Of a DNA stretch of 64,000 nucleotides, positions 33,941-41,802 are shown one piece after another (positions within the stretch are counted from its first letter, which is position 1; each line of letters starts with the position of its first letter). The translations under genes and the position numbers were made by a program. The notes beneath the pieces were generated by a model. The model did not search any database. It was not told the origin of the DNA and was given only the letters and a program-made list of their open reading frames with translations. This stretch comes from Chryseobacterium nepalense (lineage in GTDB: Bacteria; Bacteroidota; Bacteroidia; Flavobacteriales; Weeksellaceae): positions 558,001-622,000 of the forward strand of contig NZ_CP096203.1 in the NCBI RefSeq assembly GCF_023195755.1, in the 5' to 3' direction.

Positions 33941-34882
33941 ATGTATGAGAACAATATTGTAGAGATGCATTACAATAAACTGCAGACAGATTTCAAAGCA
34001 GAAGCTGTAGCAGTAAACCTCTTGAAATATCACAGAGCAGTAAGCAATATATTTATCCAGCGAATCGGTATCAATGACCGGGCCTATCTTAAAGATATTA
34101 AAAGTATTACCAGCGATTACCTTGGTTTCGACGAAGAAGTTTTTATTATAGAAACCTATAGGGAGGGTATCTACGATTATCTGCCGGAAGGACTTTTCCA
34201 CCCGCCATCTTTGGGCGCAACGAGGAAAAACGTAGAAAGTGTCGTGAAGGAAATCCGCAAACAGAAAAGAGTAGAAGAAGATGCACGAAAGTTCTTCAGG
34301 CCTTTTGAACTGGAAATTTTCTTTACCGAAGTAAGTGCTTTGCTGAAAGAATTCGACTTTGAAATTGCCAGTGATACCGATGCTCTGCTGAAAACGGTAA
34401 GTGAACTCTGGCCGCTTGTGAAAATGATGGATAAACAAAACGCCTATATATTCATCCATATTTTGCCTTTTTTTAATCAGATCCGTGGAGATAAAGCATG
34501 GTTTGAAAGGTGCATGACCGCTTTTCTGCAAATTCCTGTTATGGTAACCTTTGCTCCAAACATTATCGATGGTGTAGAAGAGAATGATGACTCTATGTTG
34601 TTAGGGAATTCCCGCCTCGGCATAACCTATATTCCAAGTGGGAAACATATGGACGGACAGAGAAACTGGGTAGTTAATATCGGCCCTATTCCTTATGGGG
34701 AAATGAAAAAATATATCAATGGCAGCCCGTTCCGGAAAGTACTGAATGCCATGTATGATTATTTCCTTCCGGTAAGTGTGGATATTGAAGAGAATTTTAT
34801 CACTGAAAAAGAAGCCTTTTCATTCGCTCTGGAAGATGATGAAAGAAATTCAAACCGACTTGGATACTCTACATTCCTCTGA
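33941..34882 (+). CDS. tssG: Type VI secretion baseplate protein TssG (subtype iii)
   Basis: A 313-residue cytoplasmic protein without signal or membrane helix. The pattern of an acidic N-terminal half followed by the P-S-G-K-H-M-D-G region, with W-V-V-N-I-G-P-I-P-Y, and its position before a TssN and a TssK homologue fit the TssG baseplate wedge component of Bacteroidota subtype iii systems. TssG is poorly conserved, so the call rests partly on context. Partners TssE and TssF are not in the window. Confidence 0.65.
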   Translation: MYENNIVEMHYNKLQTDFKAEAVAVNLLKYHRAVSNIFIQRIGINDRAYLKDIKSITSDYLGFDEEVFIIETYREGIYDYLPEGLFHPPSLGATRKNVESVVKEIRKQKRVEEDARKFFRPFELEIFFTEVSALLKEFDFEIASDTDALLKTVSELWPLVKMMDKQNAYIFIHILPFFNQIRGDKAWFERCMTAFLQIPVMVTFAPNIIDGVEENDDSMLLGNSRLGITYIPSGKHMDGQRNWVVNIGPIPYGEMKKYINGSPFRKVLNAMYDYFLPVSVDIEENFITEKEAFSFALEDDERNSNRLGYSTFL

Positions 34883-34937
34883 AAATTTTTAACTATATTT
34901 ACTAAACCAATTAAAAATATTAATTCGAAAAAGACAC

Positions 34938-35852
34938 ATGGAAATTTCTTCAGTAAAGGGAATCTTTTTAAGGTATATTCTCATGCCTTTATTTGCGGTT
35001 ATTATGATGGTAATCCTCGGAATTATCAGAAGAAATAAGCCTGCGATAAAAATAAAAACCATTATCATCTATGTTCTGCTGTGCAGTTTGTGTCTTGCCA
35101 TTCCGGGATTTTTCGGCTTCGCGGGAAATCTTTTCAATCCGTACTGGTATCTAATTGCACAAATCATTTATCTGGTTCTGGGAATAATACATGTGAACCT
35201 TTCAGACAAATATTTTAAAAAACATTTTACTTCTTTAACGAAAAGCATACTATTTGAATCCATTTTATCCGTTACCTGTGTCGGTTTTGGAGGATATTTG
35301 TTTTATTTAATATTCAACTGGATGAGTAAAGGTACAGGATATCCCATAATGGCCGCGACAAGTATTTTAATATTCCTTGTTCCGCTGGTTTTCCATTACT
35401 GCTATGTTCAGTTAATTAGTATTCCGGTTGATATATATAAGACCTGGCGCTATTCTCCGGAACAGAAACTACCGGACTTTGAAGGAGCAGATTTCGACAG
35501 GCTGATGGTTCTGAATGTTGAGCTCAGCAAAAATCTTGAAGATGCCAACAGATTTCGGATTAAAGCCAAAACATTGCCTACGGGAATTACTTTCGGAGAC
35601 TGGTTTTATAGGGTAGTGGACGATTACAACCATAAAAATCCGAATTCCGTGATCCATTTATCAGATCAGCAAAACGAATCGTATTATTGGATTTTCTATA
35701 CGAAAAAGTCATTCTTCAGCTTTAGAAAATATATTGATTTTGAACAGGATATTACAGAAAACAGGATTTCTGAAAACGATGTGGTGATCTGTAAAAGGGT
35801 CATCCAGCATGAGGAAGAAGGAATAAGAAGAACACAATCTCACACCATTTAA
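34938..35852 (+). CDS. tssN: TssN family type VI secretion protein
   Basis: A 304-residue protein with about five membrane helices in its first 165 residues and a soluble C-terminal half beginning W-R-Y-S-P-E-Q-K-L-P-D-F. TssN is specific to Bacteroidota subtype iii and is thought to be part of the membrane complex that replaces TssJLM. It follows tssG by 55 bp and precedes tssK by 12 bp, so the three form one operon. Confidence 0.75.
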   Translation: MEISSVKGIFLRYILMPLFAVIMMVILGIIRRNKPAIKIKTIIIYVLLCSLCLAIPGFFGFAGNLFNPYWYLIAQIIYLVLGIIHVNLSDKYFKKHFTSLTKSILFESILSVTCVGFGGYLFYLIFNWMSKGTGYPIMAATSILIFLVPLVFHYCYVQLISIPVDIYKTWRYSPEQKLPDFEGADFDRLMVLNVELSKNLEDANRFRIKAKTLPTGITFGDWFYRVVDDYNHKNPNSVIHLSDQQNESYYWIFYTKKSFFSFRKYIDFEQDITENRISENDVVICKRVIQHEEEGIRRTQSHTI

Positions 35853-35864
35853 AAAATATTGAAT

Positions 35865-37004
35865 ATGATACAGCCTATTAAGCATTTTGCCATCAATTGG
35901 GTTGACGGGATGAAGGTTTCCCAGAGACATCTTAACGATCAGGATAATTTTTTAATCGATACCATCAGAGATTCCAGTTCATTGGGAATCACCGCATATA
36001 ACTATGGGCTTCTGCCTATTTCAAACGAATTTACAGACCGTAGTATTTTTGATGTCCACAATACTGCTACTAATGATGTACAATTGGTCATCAAGCGTTG
36101 CAGCGCAGTAACACTTGCCGGTTACAGAATTGAACTGATTGACAGAAGGGTAAGTGTAAAATCTCTCGCAAAACTCATGAATGACGAACAGGCAGATGGC
36201 GATTACTATATTTTAATTTCCGTAAATCCTTTTGATAAAGTGCCTTTTGGAGATATTGACCCCGAAGAAATTCCGCCGCGTCACCCGAATACACAGCCGA
36301 ACCATCACATTGAACTACTTCCCGTAACATCGCTCAACAGCAGCTATTCCGGAGGAAATTACCTTATCATTGGCAAAGTAGATCTCAAAGGAAATATTGC
36401 CCAGGTAGATTCTAACTTTATCCCGCCATGTACTTCGGTTCAGAGCCATCCCGCACTGCTGGATTATTACAATACTTTTGCAAAGTCCGTTGGGAATCTT
36501 CAGCAATATGCCTTTAAAATCATTCAGAAAGCATCGCATAAAAACCAGAATACGGCTTTGGCGCAGAACGTTAAGTTTTTATGCAATACCATGATCAATA
36601 CATTTGGGGATATGTATTTCCAGTTCAGGAATATTACACCATATCAGCCGCCGGTATTTCTGATTGAATCTTTTGCAAAGCTGGCACTGCGTCTGTACAA
36701 TGCAACCCAGGTCCTTGTTCCGGCTGAATTGGAAGAAATGCTGAACTACAGTCTGGAATGGAGCGAAATTGCACCTCACACTTTACTGAATCAGCTGTCA
36801 ATTGTAGCAGAAACCAATTACGATCATCACAACTGCGGCGAACCGTTGATCTATATTCAACAAATGCTGAGAAGCCTTGAAACAATTTTCTCCAAATTAA
36901 GCGAACTTGATTATATCGGTCAGCGAAAAGAAAATATAATTGTTAATGAGCAGGAAGTATCCAACAATAACAATCCTAAAAGAGGCTGGAGTGTTTTAGA
37001 TTAA
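35865..37004 (+). CDS. tssK: Type VI secretion baseplate protein TssK (subtype iii)
   Basis: A 379-residue protein. The N-terminal I-N-W-V-D-G-M-K-V-S-Q-R-H-L motif matches the TssK opening (W-x-D/E-G-M...H), and the middle has the expected V-I-K-R-C and Y-Y-I-L-I-S-V-N-P-F strand pattern. TssK links the baseplate to the membrane complex. The ATG at 35865 is preferred over a TTG at 35859. A terminator follows at 37032, so the operon ends here. Confidence 0.75.
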   Translation: MIQPIKHFAINWVDGMKVSQRHLNDQDNFLIDTIRDSSSLGITAYNYGLLPISNEFTDRSIFDVHNTATNDVQLVIKRCSAVTLAGYRIELIDRRVSVKSLAKLMNDEQADGDYYILISVNPFDKVPFGDIDPEEIPPRHPNTQPNHHIELLPVTSLNSSYSGGNYLIIGKVDLKGNIAQVDSNFIPPCTSVQSHPALLDYYNTFAKSVGNLQQYAFKIIQKASHKNQNTALAQNVKFLCNTMINTFGDMYFQFRNITPYQPPVFLIESFAKLALRLYNATQVLVPAELEEMLNYSLEWSEIAPHTLLNQLSIVAETNYDHHNCGEPLIYIQQMLRSLETIFSKLSELDYIGQRKENIIVNEQEVSNNNNPKRGWSVLD

Positions 37005-37031
37005 TGCTGAAATATTCTTTAAAAGATAGTG

Positions 37032-37061
37032 ATCCCGAAATTTGTTATTCGGGATTTTTTA
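37032..37061 (+). terminator. Terminator of the tssG-tssN-tssK operon
   Basis: ATCCCGAA (37032-37039) pairs with TTCGGGAT (37048-37055), followed by a T-run. Confidence 0.85.
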
Positions 37062-37088
37062 TATAAAAACTTGTTTTAAACTTTCTAT

Positions 37089-37251
37089 CTAACCACAAAG
37101 ACCAAAAAGATTATTTTAAAGTTCTTATTAGATAAATAATGTTCTCAAAGATAAAAATCAGAGATTTTTAAAAACTGTTGTCCTCTTTATCTTCATATTA
37201 ATTAACTTTAAATATTAAAATATCTAAATCTTTTGCATCTTTTGCGGTTAA
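37089..37251. repeat. Inverted repeat of the AACCACAAAGA type
   Basis: CTAACCACAAAGACCAAAAA (from 37089) and TGCATCTTTTGCGGTTAA (to 37251) are imperfect inverted complements about 115 bp apart. The type is a well-known intergenic repeat in flavobacteria. It fills the 312-bp gap between tssK and the aminotransferase. Confidence 0.6.
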
Positions 37252-37316
37252 ATTTAAAATCAGCTTAAACAGTTAAACAAAATTACAATCAAATAAGATT
37301 AAAATCATTTTTACAA

Positions 37317-38495
37317 ATGAATACAGAAAAAATACGACAGGATATCAGGGGGCTTTCGGACGGAAAAATTTTTCTCAATAATGCAGGATCGTCTTTAATG
37401 CCATCAATCGTACTAGATGCAATGAAAGAATATCTTGAACTGGAAGAACAGATAGGAGGATATGAAGCTGCAAACAGAAATGCAGAAGCTCTGGAAAAAT
37501 TCTATGATGAAACGGCCAGATTGATTAATGCAAAGCCTTCCAATATTGCTTTTGCAACCAGCGCTACCGAAGCTTATGCTAAAGCTTTATCCAGCATTAT
37601 GTTTGAAGAAGACGATGTTATCATTACCACTGCAGACGATTATATTTCCAACCAGATTACTCTTATCTCACTCCAGAAAAAATTAAAGGTAAATATAATA
37701 AGAACTAAAAATCTTTCCGATAATGAGCTGGATCTTGAAGACCTGGAAAATTTAATTAAAAAATACAATCCGAAATTAATTGCAGTTACTCATATCCCGA
37801 CAAATTCGGGATTAATCCAGAATGTGGAAGGTGTCGGAAGACTCTGTAAACAATATGATGTTTTGTATCTGGTTGATGCTTGTCAATCGGTAGGCCAGCT
37901 TGCTGTAGATGTTAAAAAAATAGGCTGTGATTTCTTATCGGCAACCGGCAGAAAATTCATGCGAGGACCAAGAGGAACCGGCTTTTTGTATGTTTCAGAC
38001 AAAGTCTTGGAACAGAATTATGCACCGCTACTCTTGGATATGAGAGGTGCAGACTGGACGGAGTTTAACAATTATGAGCTATTTAAAACAGCAAAAAGAT
38101 TCGAAAGCTGGGAAATTTCATATGCCTCGTTAATGGGCTTTACAAAAGCTTTACAATATGCCAACAATATAGGATTGAACGCGATTGAACATTACAACAG
38201 AGGATTGTCTGTAAGATTAAGGGAAAACCTAAGAAACAGCGGCTTTAATGTCTGGGACTGGGGTGAAAACCTTAGCAGCATCGTCACTTTTTCCGGTCCG
38301 GACGGTGATCTGGAAAAAATTCAGCATGTTTTGAAAGAGCATAATGTTTTCTTTTCAGTAACGCATAAAAACTCCGCTTTAATAGATTTTGCACGGAAAA
38401 ATATTAATGGTATTGTACGGTTGTCACCGCATTATTTTAATACCGTTGAAGAAATTGATGTTGTCTCTAATGTTCTAAAAAGAGCTTTTTTTTAG
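37317..38495 (+). CDS. Aminotransferase class V (PLP-dependent)
   Basis: A 392-residue PLP enzyme of the cysteine-desulfurase/isopenicillin-epimerase-like fold. The opening F-L-N-N-A-G-S-S-L-M, V-D-A-C-Q-S-V-G (Asp binds the pyridine nitrogen) and S-A-T-G-R-K-F (Schiff-base Lys) followed by G-P-R-G-T-G-F-L are in order. The reaction is unknown: a desulfurase would have a mobile-loop Cys that is not evident here. It has no close partner gene. Confidence 0.88.
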   Translation: MNTEKIRQDIRGLSDGKIFLNNAGSSLMPSIVLDAMKEYLELEEQIGGYEAANRNAEALEKFYDETARLINAKPSNIAFATSATEAYAKALSSIMFEEDDVIITTADDYISNQITLISLQKKLKVNIIRTKNLSDNELDLEDLENLIKKYNPKLIAVTHIPTNSGLIQNVEGVGRLCKQYDVLYLVDACQSVGQLAVDVKKIGCDFLSATGRKFMRGPRGTGFLYVSDKVLEQNYAPLLLDMRGADWTEFNNYELFKTAKRFESWEISYASLMGFTKALQYANNIGLNAIEHYNRGLSVRLRENLRNSGFNVWDWGENLSSIVTFSGPDGDLEKIQHVLKEHNVFFSVTHKNSALIDFARKNINGIVRLSPHYFNTVEEIDVVSNVLKRAFF

Positions 38496-38506
38496 ATAGA
38501 ATGAGG

Positions 38507-38581
38507 CTTCGACAGGCTCAGCCTGACAACGCTTAAACAATATCCTAAGTATTTCGTAATGTCTTCATGAGCTTGTTGAAG
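38507..38581. repeat. Dispersed inverted repeat, second copy
   Basis: CTTCGACAGGCTCAGCCTGA (from 38507) and TGTCTTCATGAGCTTGTTGA (from 38560) are imperfect complements, about 16 of 22 positions. It lies between the aminotransferase and uvrA ends. Confidence 0.6.
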
Positions 38582-38632
38582 GATTAGTTGTAAGATAAAT
38601 ATTTTTCCTGCGCTAAAGTAATCACTCATAAA

Positions 38633-38656
38633 AAAGAGAGCCTTTCGACTCTCTTT
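38633..38656 (-). terminator. Terminator of uvrA
   Basis: AAAGAGAG (38633-38640) and CTCTCTTT (38649-38656) form an 8-bp stem with a T-run on the minus strand. Confidence 0.8.
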
Positions 38657-38659
38657 ATA

Positions 38660-41452
38660 TTATTGTTCCAGCTTTTCCTTAATGTATTTTGCCGTGTGCG
38701 ATTTTTTATTTTTGGCAAGATCTTCAGGAGTTCCTGTAAATACTACTTCACCGCCGTATTTTCCTGCTTCCGGACCGATATCAATGATATAATCGGCGGA
38801 TTTTATAATATCCGGCTGATGTTCAATCACAATTACCGAGTGGCCAAGATCAATCAAAGCCTGTAACGATTTCAGTAATTTTTGAATATCATGGAAATGC
38901 AGACCTGTGGAAGGCTCATCAAAAATGAAAAGCGTCTTATCCGTTGTTACTCCTTTCACCAGGAAAGATGCCAGCTTTACACGCTGCGCTTCTCCGCCCG
39001 AAAGAGTAGAAGAACTTTGTCCCAGCTGCAGATATCCCAATCCGACTTCCTGTAACGGCCTCAGTTTGGTTACAATTTTATCTTCATGATTGTCTTTGAA
39101 AAATTCCAGCGCATCATCTACGGTCATGTGAAGAATATCGGAAATATTTTTTTCATCATATTTTACTTCCAGAATTTCACTTTTAAAGCGGGTTCCTTTA
39201 CAAACCTCACATTCCAGTTCGATATCTGCCATAAACTGCATGGATACATTGATTACCCCTTCTCCTTTACACTCATCACATCTTCCGCCATCAACATTAA
39301 AAGAGAAATGTTTCGGTTTGTAACCCATCATTTTTGCTACTTTTTGCTTGGCAAACAGGTCCCTGATGTCGTCATACGCTTTAAGATACGTCACCGGATT
39401 GGAACGTGAAGATTTCCCGATCGGGTTCTGATCGATCAGTTCAATATGTTTGATGAGTTTTTTAGGAAAGTCAACAGAGTCATAATCTCCTTTTTTACCG
39501 CCCATTCCCAACTGAATCTGGATGTCATTTGTAAGAATTTCCTTCATTAAGGTAGACTTTCCGCTTCCTGAAACTCCGGAAATAACAACAAGATTTTCTA
39601 AAGGAACATCTACATCAACATTTTTAAGGTTATTCTGACGGGCTCCTTTAATGTGGATCCACTCTTTCGCTTTCCTGCGCTCTTTAGGAATTTCTATTTC
39701 CAGTCTTCCGGTGAGATATCTGGAAGTTAGCGTATCTGCACTTTTCAATTCTTTATAGTCTCCTGCAAATACAAGTTCGCCTCCCAAATATCCGGCTTCA
39801 GGACCGATATCAATAATATAATCTGCAGCTCGCATTACATCTTCATCATGCTCAACAACTATTACGGTATTCCCGAGATCACGAAGATTTTTCAGAACGC
39901 CGATCAGGTTTTCCGTATCTCTTGAATGCAGCCCGATAGACGGTTCATCAAGAATATAAATAGAACCTACCAGTGAGCTTCCAAGGCTCGTTGCCAGATT
40001 AATCCTCTGGCTTTCACCACCTGAAAGTGTGTTAGAAGTACGATTCAGCGTTAAATATCCCAATCCAACCTTTAATAAAAATTCAAGACGGGTGGTTATT
40101 TCATACAATAATCTTTTGGCTACTTCCTGATCATGATCGGAAAGTTTTAAGTCTTTTATTAAAGAAAAAAGTTCATCTAAAGGAAGTTCGATCATCGACT
40201 GGATATTATGTCCGCCAACTTTTACCCAGCTGGTTTCTTCGCGCAGTCTTAATCCTTCACATGTAGGGCAAAGCGTTTTTCCGCGGTATCTGGAAAGCAT
40301 TACCCGATATTGTATTTTGTATAAATTTTCTTCAAGCATCCTGAAGAAATTGTCAATGGATGGGAATGTACTTTTTCCGTCACCTTTCCAAAGGTATTTT
40401 TTCTGCTCTTTGGTAAGCTGGTGATATGGTTTATGAATCGGGAAGTCTTTGGCCTTTTTAATAAAGTCTTTTTTCCACTCGCTCATGCTTTCTCCTCTCC
40501 AGGAAGCCACCGCATCCTCAAAAATGGAAAGCGCCTTATTCGGAACTACGAGATCTTCATCAATTCCGATTACCTTTCCGTATCCTTCGCAGCTAGGGCA
40601 GGCTCCATAAGGATTATTAAAGCTAAAAAAATGAACATTCGGCTCCAGAAATTCTATTCCGTCCAGTTCAAATTTATTGGAAAACTCTTTTACTTTTCCG
40701 GTATCTGTATTCTTCAGGTAACAGTATCCGCGTCCTTCATAGAAAGCCATCTGGATAGAATCTGCAAGCCGCTGCAGGAAACTTTCATCTTCTTCATAGG
40801 AAAAACGGTCAATCACAAGATTGATTTCCATATTTTTTTCCGGAGTAAAGCCAAAACTTTCGAGATCTTCTATTCCGGCTACATTACCATTGATTTCAAG
40901 CCTGGTAAATCCTGCTAACTTCAGAACATTAAGACTTTCAGCAAAATTATCGGCATCATAATCCAAAGGAGCCGTTAATAAAAATGACGAATCCTTTTTG
41001 GATGATTTAATAAAATCTACCACATCAGAAACCGAATCTTTCTTTACTTCTTCTCCGGAAACCGGTGAAAATGTTTTGCCGATTCTTGCAAAAAGCAGCT
41101 TCAGATAATCATAAATTTCCGTTGAAGTTCCTACTGTAGACCTCGGGTTGGAAGAAATTACTTTCTGCTGGATAGCAATAGAAGGGGCAAGACCTTTAAT
41201 ATCATCAACTTTCGGTTTTTCCAGTTTACCTAAAAACTGTCGTGCATAAGAGCTGAGACTCTCTACATATCTTCTTTGTCCTTCCGCATAAATGGTATCA
41301 AAAGCCAGTGAAGATTTTCCGCTTCCGGACACTCCTGTAATGACAATTAATTTATTTTTCGGGATAAGAACATCAATGTGTTTCAGATTGTTAAGATGTG
41401 CGTTCTTAACGAAAATCTGTTTTTTAATATCTATATCTGTTGTTTTAGCCAT
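38660..41452 (-). CDS. uvrA: Excinuclease ABC subunit A
   Basis: UvrA finds bulky DNA lesions and loads UvrB in nucleotide excision repair. The 930-residue protein has two ABC ATPase modules, each with G-V-S-G-S-G-K-S (first near residue 38), signature L-S-G-G-E (first S-G-G-E-S-Q-R-I, second S-G-G-E-A-Q-R-V) and D-E-P-S-x-G-L-H Walker B. The zinc modules show C-P-S-C-E-G, C-P-T-C-E-G, C-D-E-C-K-G and C-E-V-C-K-G. All key residues are intact. It is a single gene. Confidence 0.98.
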   Translation of the reverse strand: MAKTTDIDIKKQIFVKNAHLNNLKHIDVLIPKNKLIVITGVSGSGKSSLAFDTIYAEGQRRYVESLSSYARQFLGKLEKPKVDDIKGLAPSIAIQQKVISSNPRSTVGTSTEIYDYLKLLFARIGKTFSPVSGEEVKKDSVSDVVDFIKSSKKDSSFLLTAPLDYDADNFAESLNVLKLAGFTRLEINGNVAGIEDLESFGFTPEKNMEINLVIDRFSYEEDESFLQRLADSIQMAFYEGRGYCYLKNTDTGKVKEFSNKFELDGIEFLEPNVHFFSFNNPYGACPSCEGYGKVIGIDEDLVVPNKALSIFEDAVASWRGESMSEWKKDFIKKAKDFPIHKPYHQLTKEQKKYLWKGDGKSTFPSIDNFFRMLEENLYKIQYRVMLSRYRGKTLCPTCEGLRLREETSWVKVGGHNIQSMIELPLDELFSLIKDLKLSDHDQEVAKRLLYEITTRLEFLLKVGLGYLTLNRTSNTLSGGESQRINLATSLGSSLVGSIYILDEPSIGLHSRDTENLIGVLKNLRDLGNTVIVVEHDEDVMRAADYIIDIGPEAGYLGGELVFAGDYKELKSADTLTSRYLTGRLEIEIPKERRKAKEWIHIKGARQNNLKNVDVDVPLENLVVISGVSGSGKSTLMKEILTNDIQIQLGMGGKKGDYDSVDFPKKLIKHIELIDQNPIGKSSRSNPVTYLKAYDDIRDLFAKQKVAKMMGYKPKHFSFNVDGGRCDECKGEGVINVSMQFMADIELECEVCKGTRFKSEILEVKYDEKNISDILHMTVDDALEFFKDNHEDKIVTKLRPLQEVGLGYLQLGQSSSTLSGGEAQRVKLASFLVKGVTTDKTLFIFDEPSTGLHFHDIQKLLKSLQALIDLGHSVIVIEHQPDIIKSADYIIDIGPEAGKYGGEVVFTGTPEDLAKNKKSHTAKYIKEKLEQ

Positions 41453-41629
41453 AGTGAAATTAAGACTAACAAAATTACGAAATTTTGGCGGATTTGTTAG
41501 GGTTAATGAGATCCAAATTCTCTAAAGGATTTTTTGAATATTTTTGCATGTATTTAACATAATTTTATTTTAAAAACATTGCATACTGTTATAAAATTAT
41601 TTAACATTGCAGCATCAATGTAATTAGAT

Positions 41630-41680
41630 ATGAGAAAGTTCTTAAGAGATCTGATTGCACATTTGATGAGAAAAAGATAA
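41630..41680 (+). CDS. Possible 16-residue basic peptide
   Basis: A 16-codon ORF encoding a basic, amphipathic helix-like peptide (M-R-K-F-L-R-D-L-I-A-H-L-M-R-K-R), followed 13 bp later by a strong terminator. The 350-bp gap between uvrA and the TonB receptor holds it, the terminator and the receptor promoter. The short length makes it uncertain, but the charge pattern and terminator are notable. Confidence 0.4.
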   Translation: MRKFLRDLIAHLMRKR

Positions 41681-41693
41681 CAACGATAATTCC

Positions 41694-41726
41694 AAAAATG
41701 CAGTTTTTAGAAGCTGCATTTTTTTA
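41694..41726 (+). terminator. Terminator after the 16-residue ORF
   Basis: AAATGCAG (41696-41703) pairs with CTGCATTT (41714-41721), followed by a T-run. Confidence 0.85.
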
Positions 41727-41739
41727 TGACAACTATCAT

Positions 41740-41770
41740 TTGTAAGTATTCGTGAACTCCATTACTTTTG
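41740..41770 (+). promoter_or_regulatory. Promoter of the TonB receptor gene
   Basis: TTG at 41740-41742, 20 bases, then TACTTTTG (41763-41770): a full match to the Bacteroidota consensus, 33 bases before the ATG. Confidence 0.65.
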
Positions 41771-41802
41771 GCATCACAAATAATTAGCTATAAATCTGAC
41801 AT

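Noticed and set aside
33914-34531. 205-codon minus-strand ORF over tssG
   Set aside because: Translation rich in Phe, Tyr and Cys without domain pattern; it is a shadow of the plus-strand gene.
36315-36885. Overlapping minus-strand ORFs in tssK
   Set aside because: No motifs; they overlap a supported gene and each other.
37317-38495. Cysteine desulfurase (IscS/SufS) assignment for the class V aminotransferase
   Set aside because: No clear catalytic Cys loop or neighbouring suf/isc genes; only the general class is supported.
40421-40918. 165-codon plus-strand ORF inside uvrA
   Set aside because: Completely inside uvrA, whose motifs are intact on the other strand.
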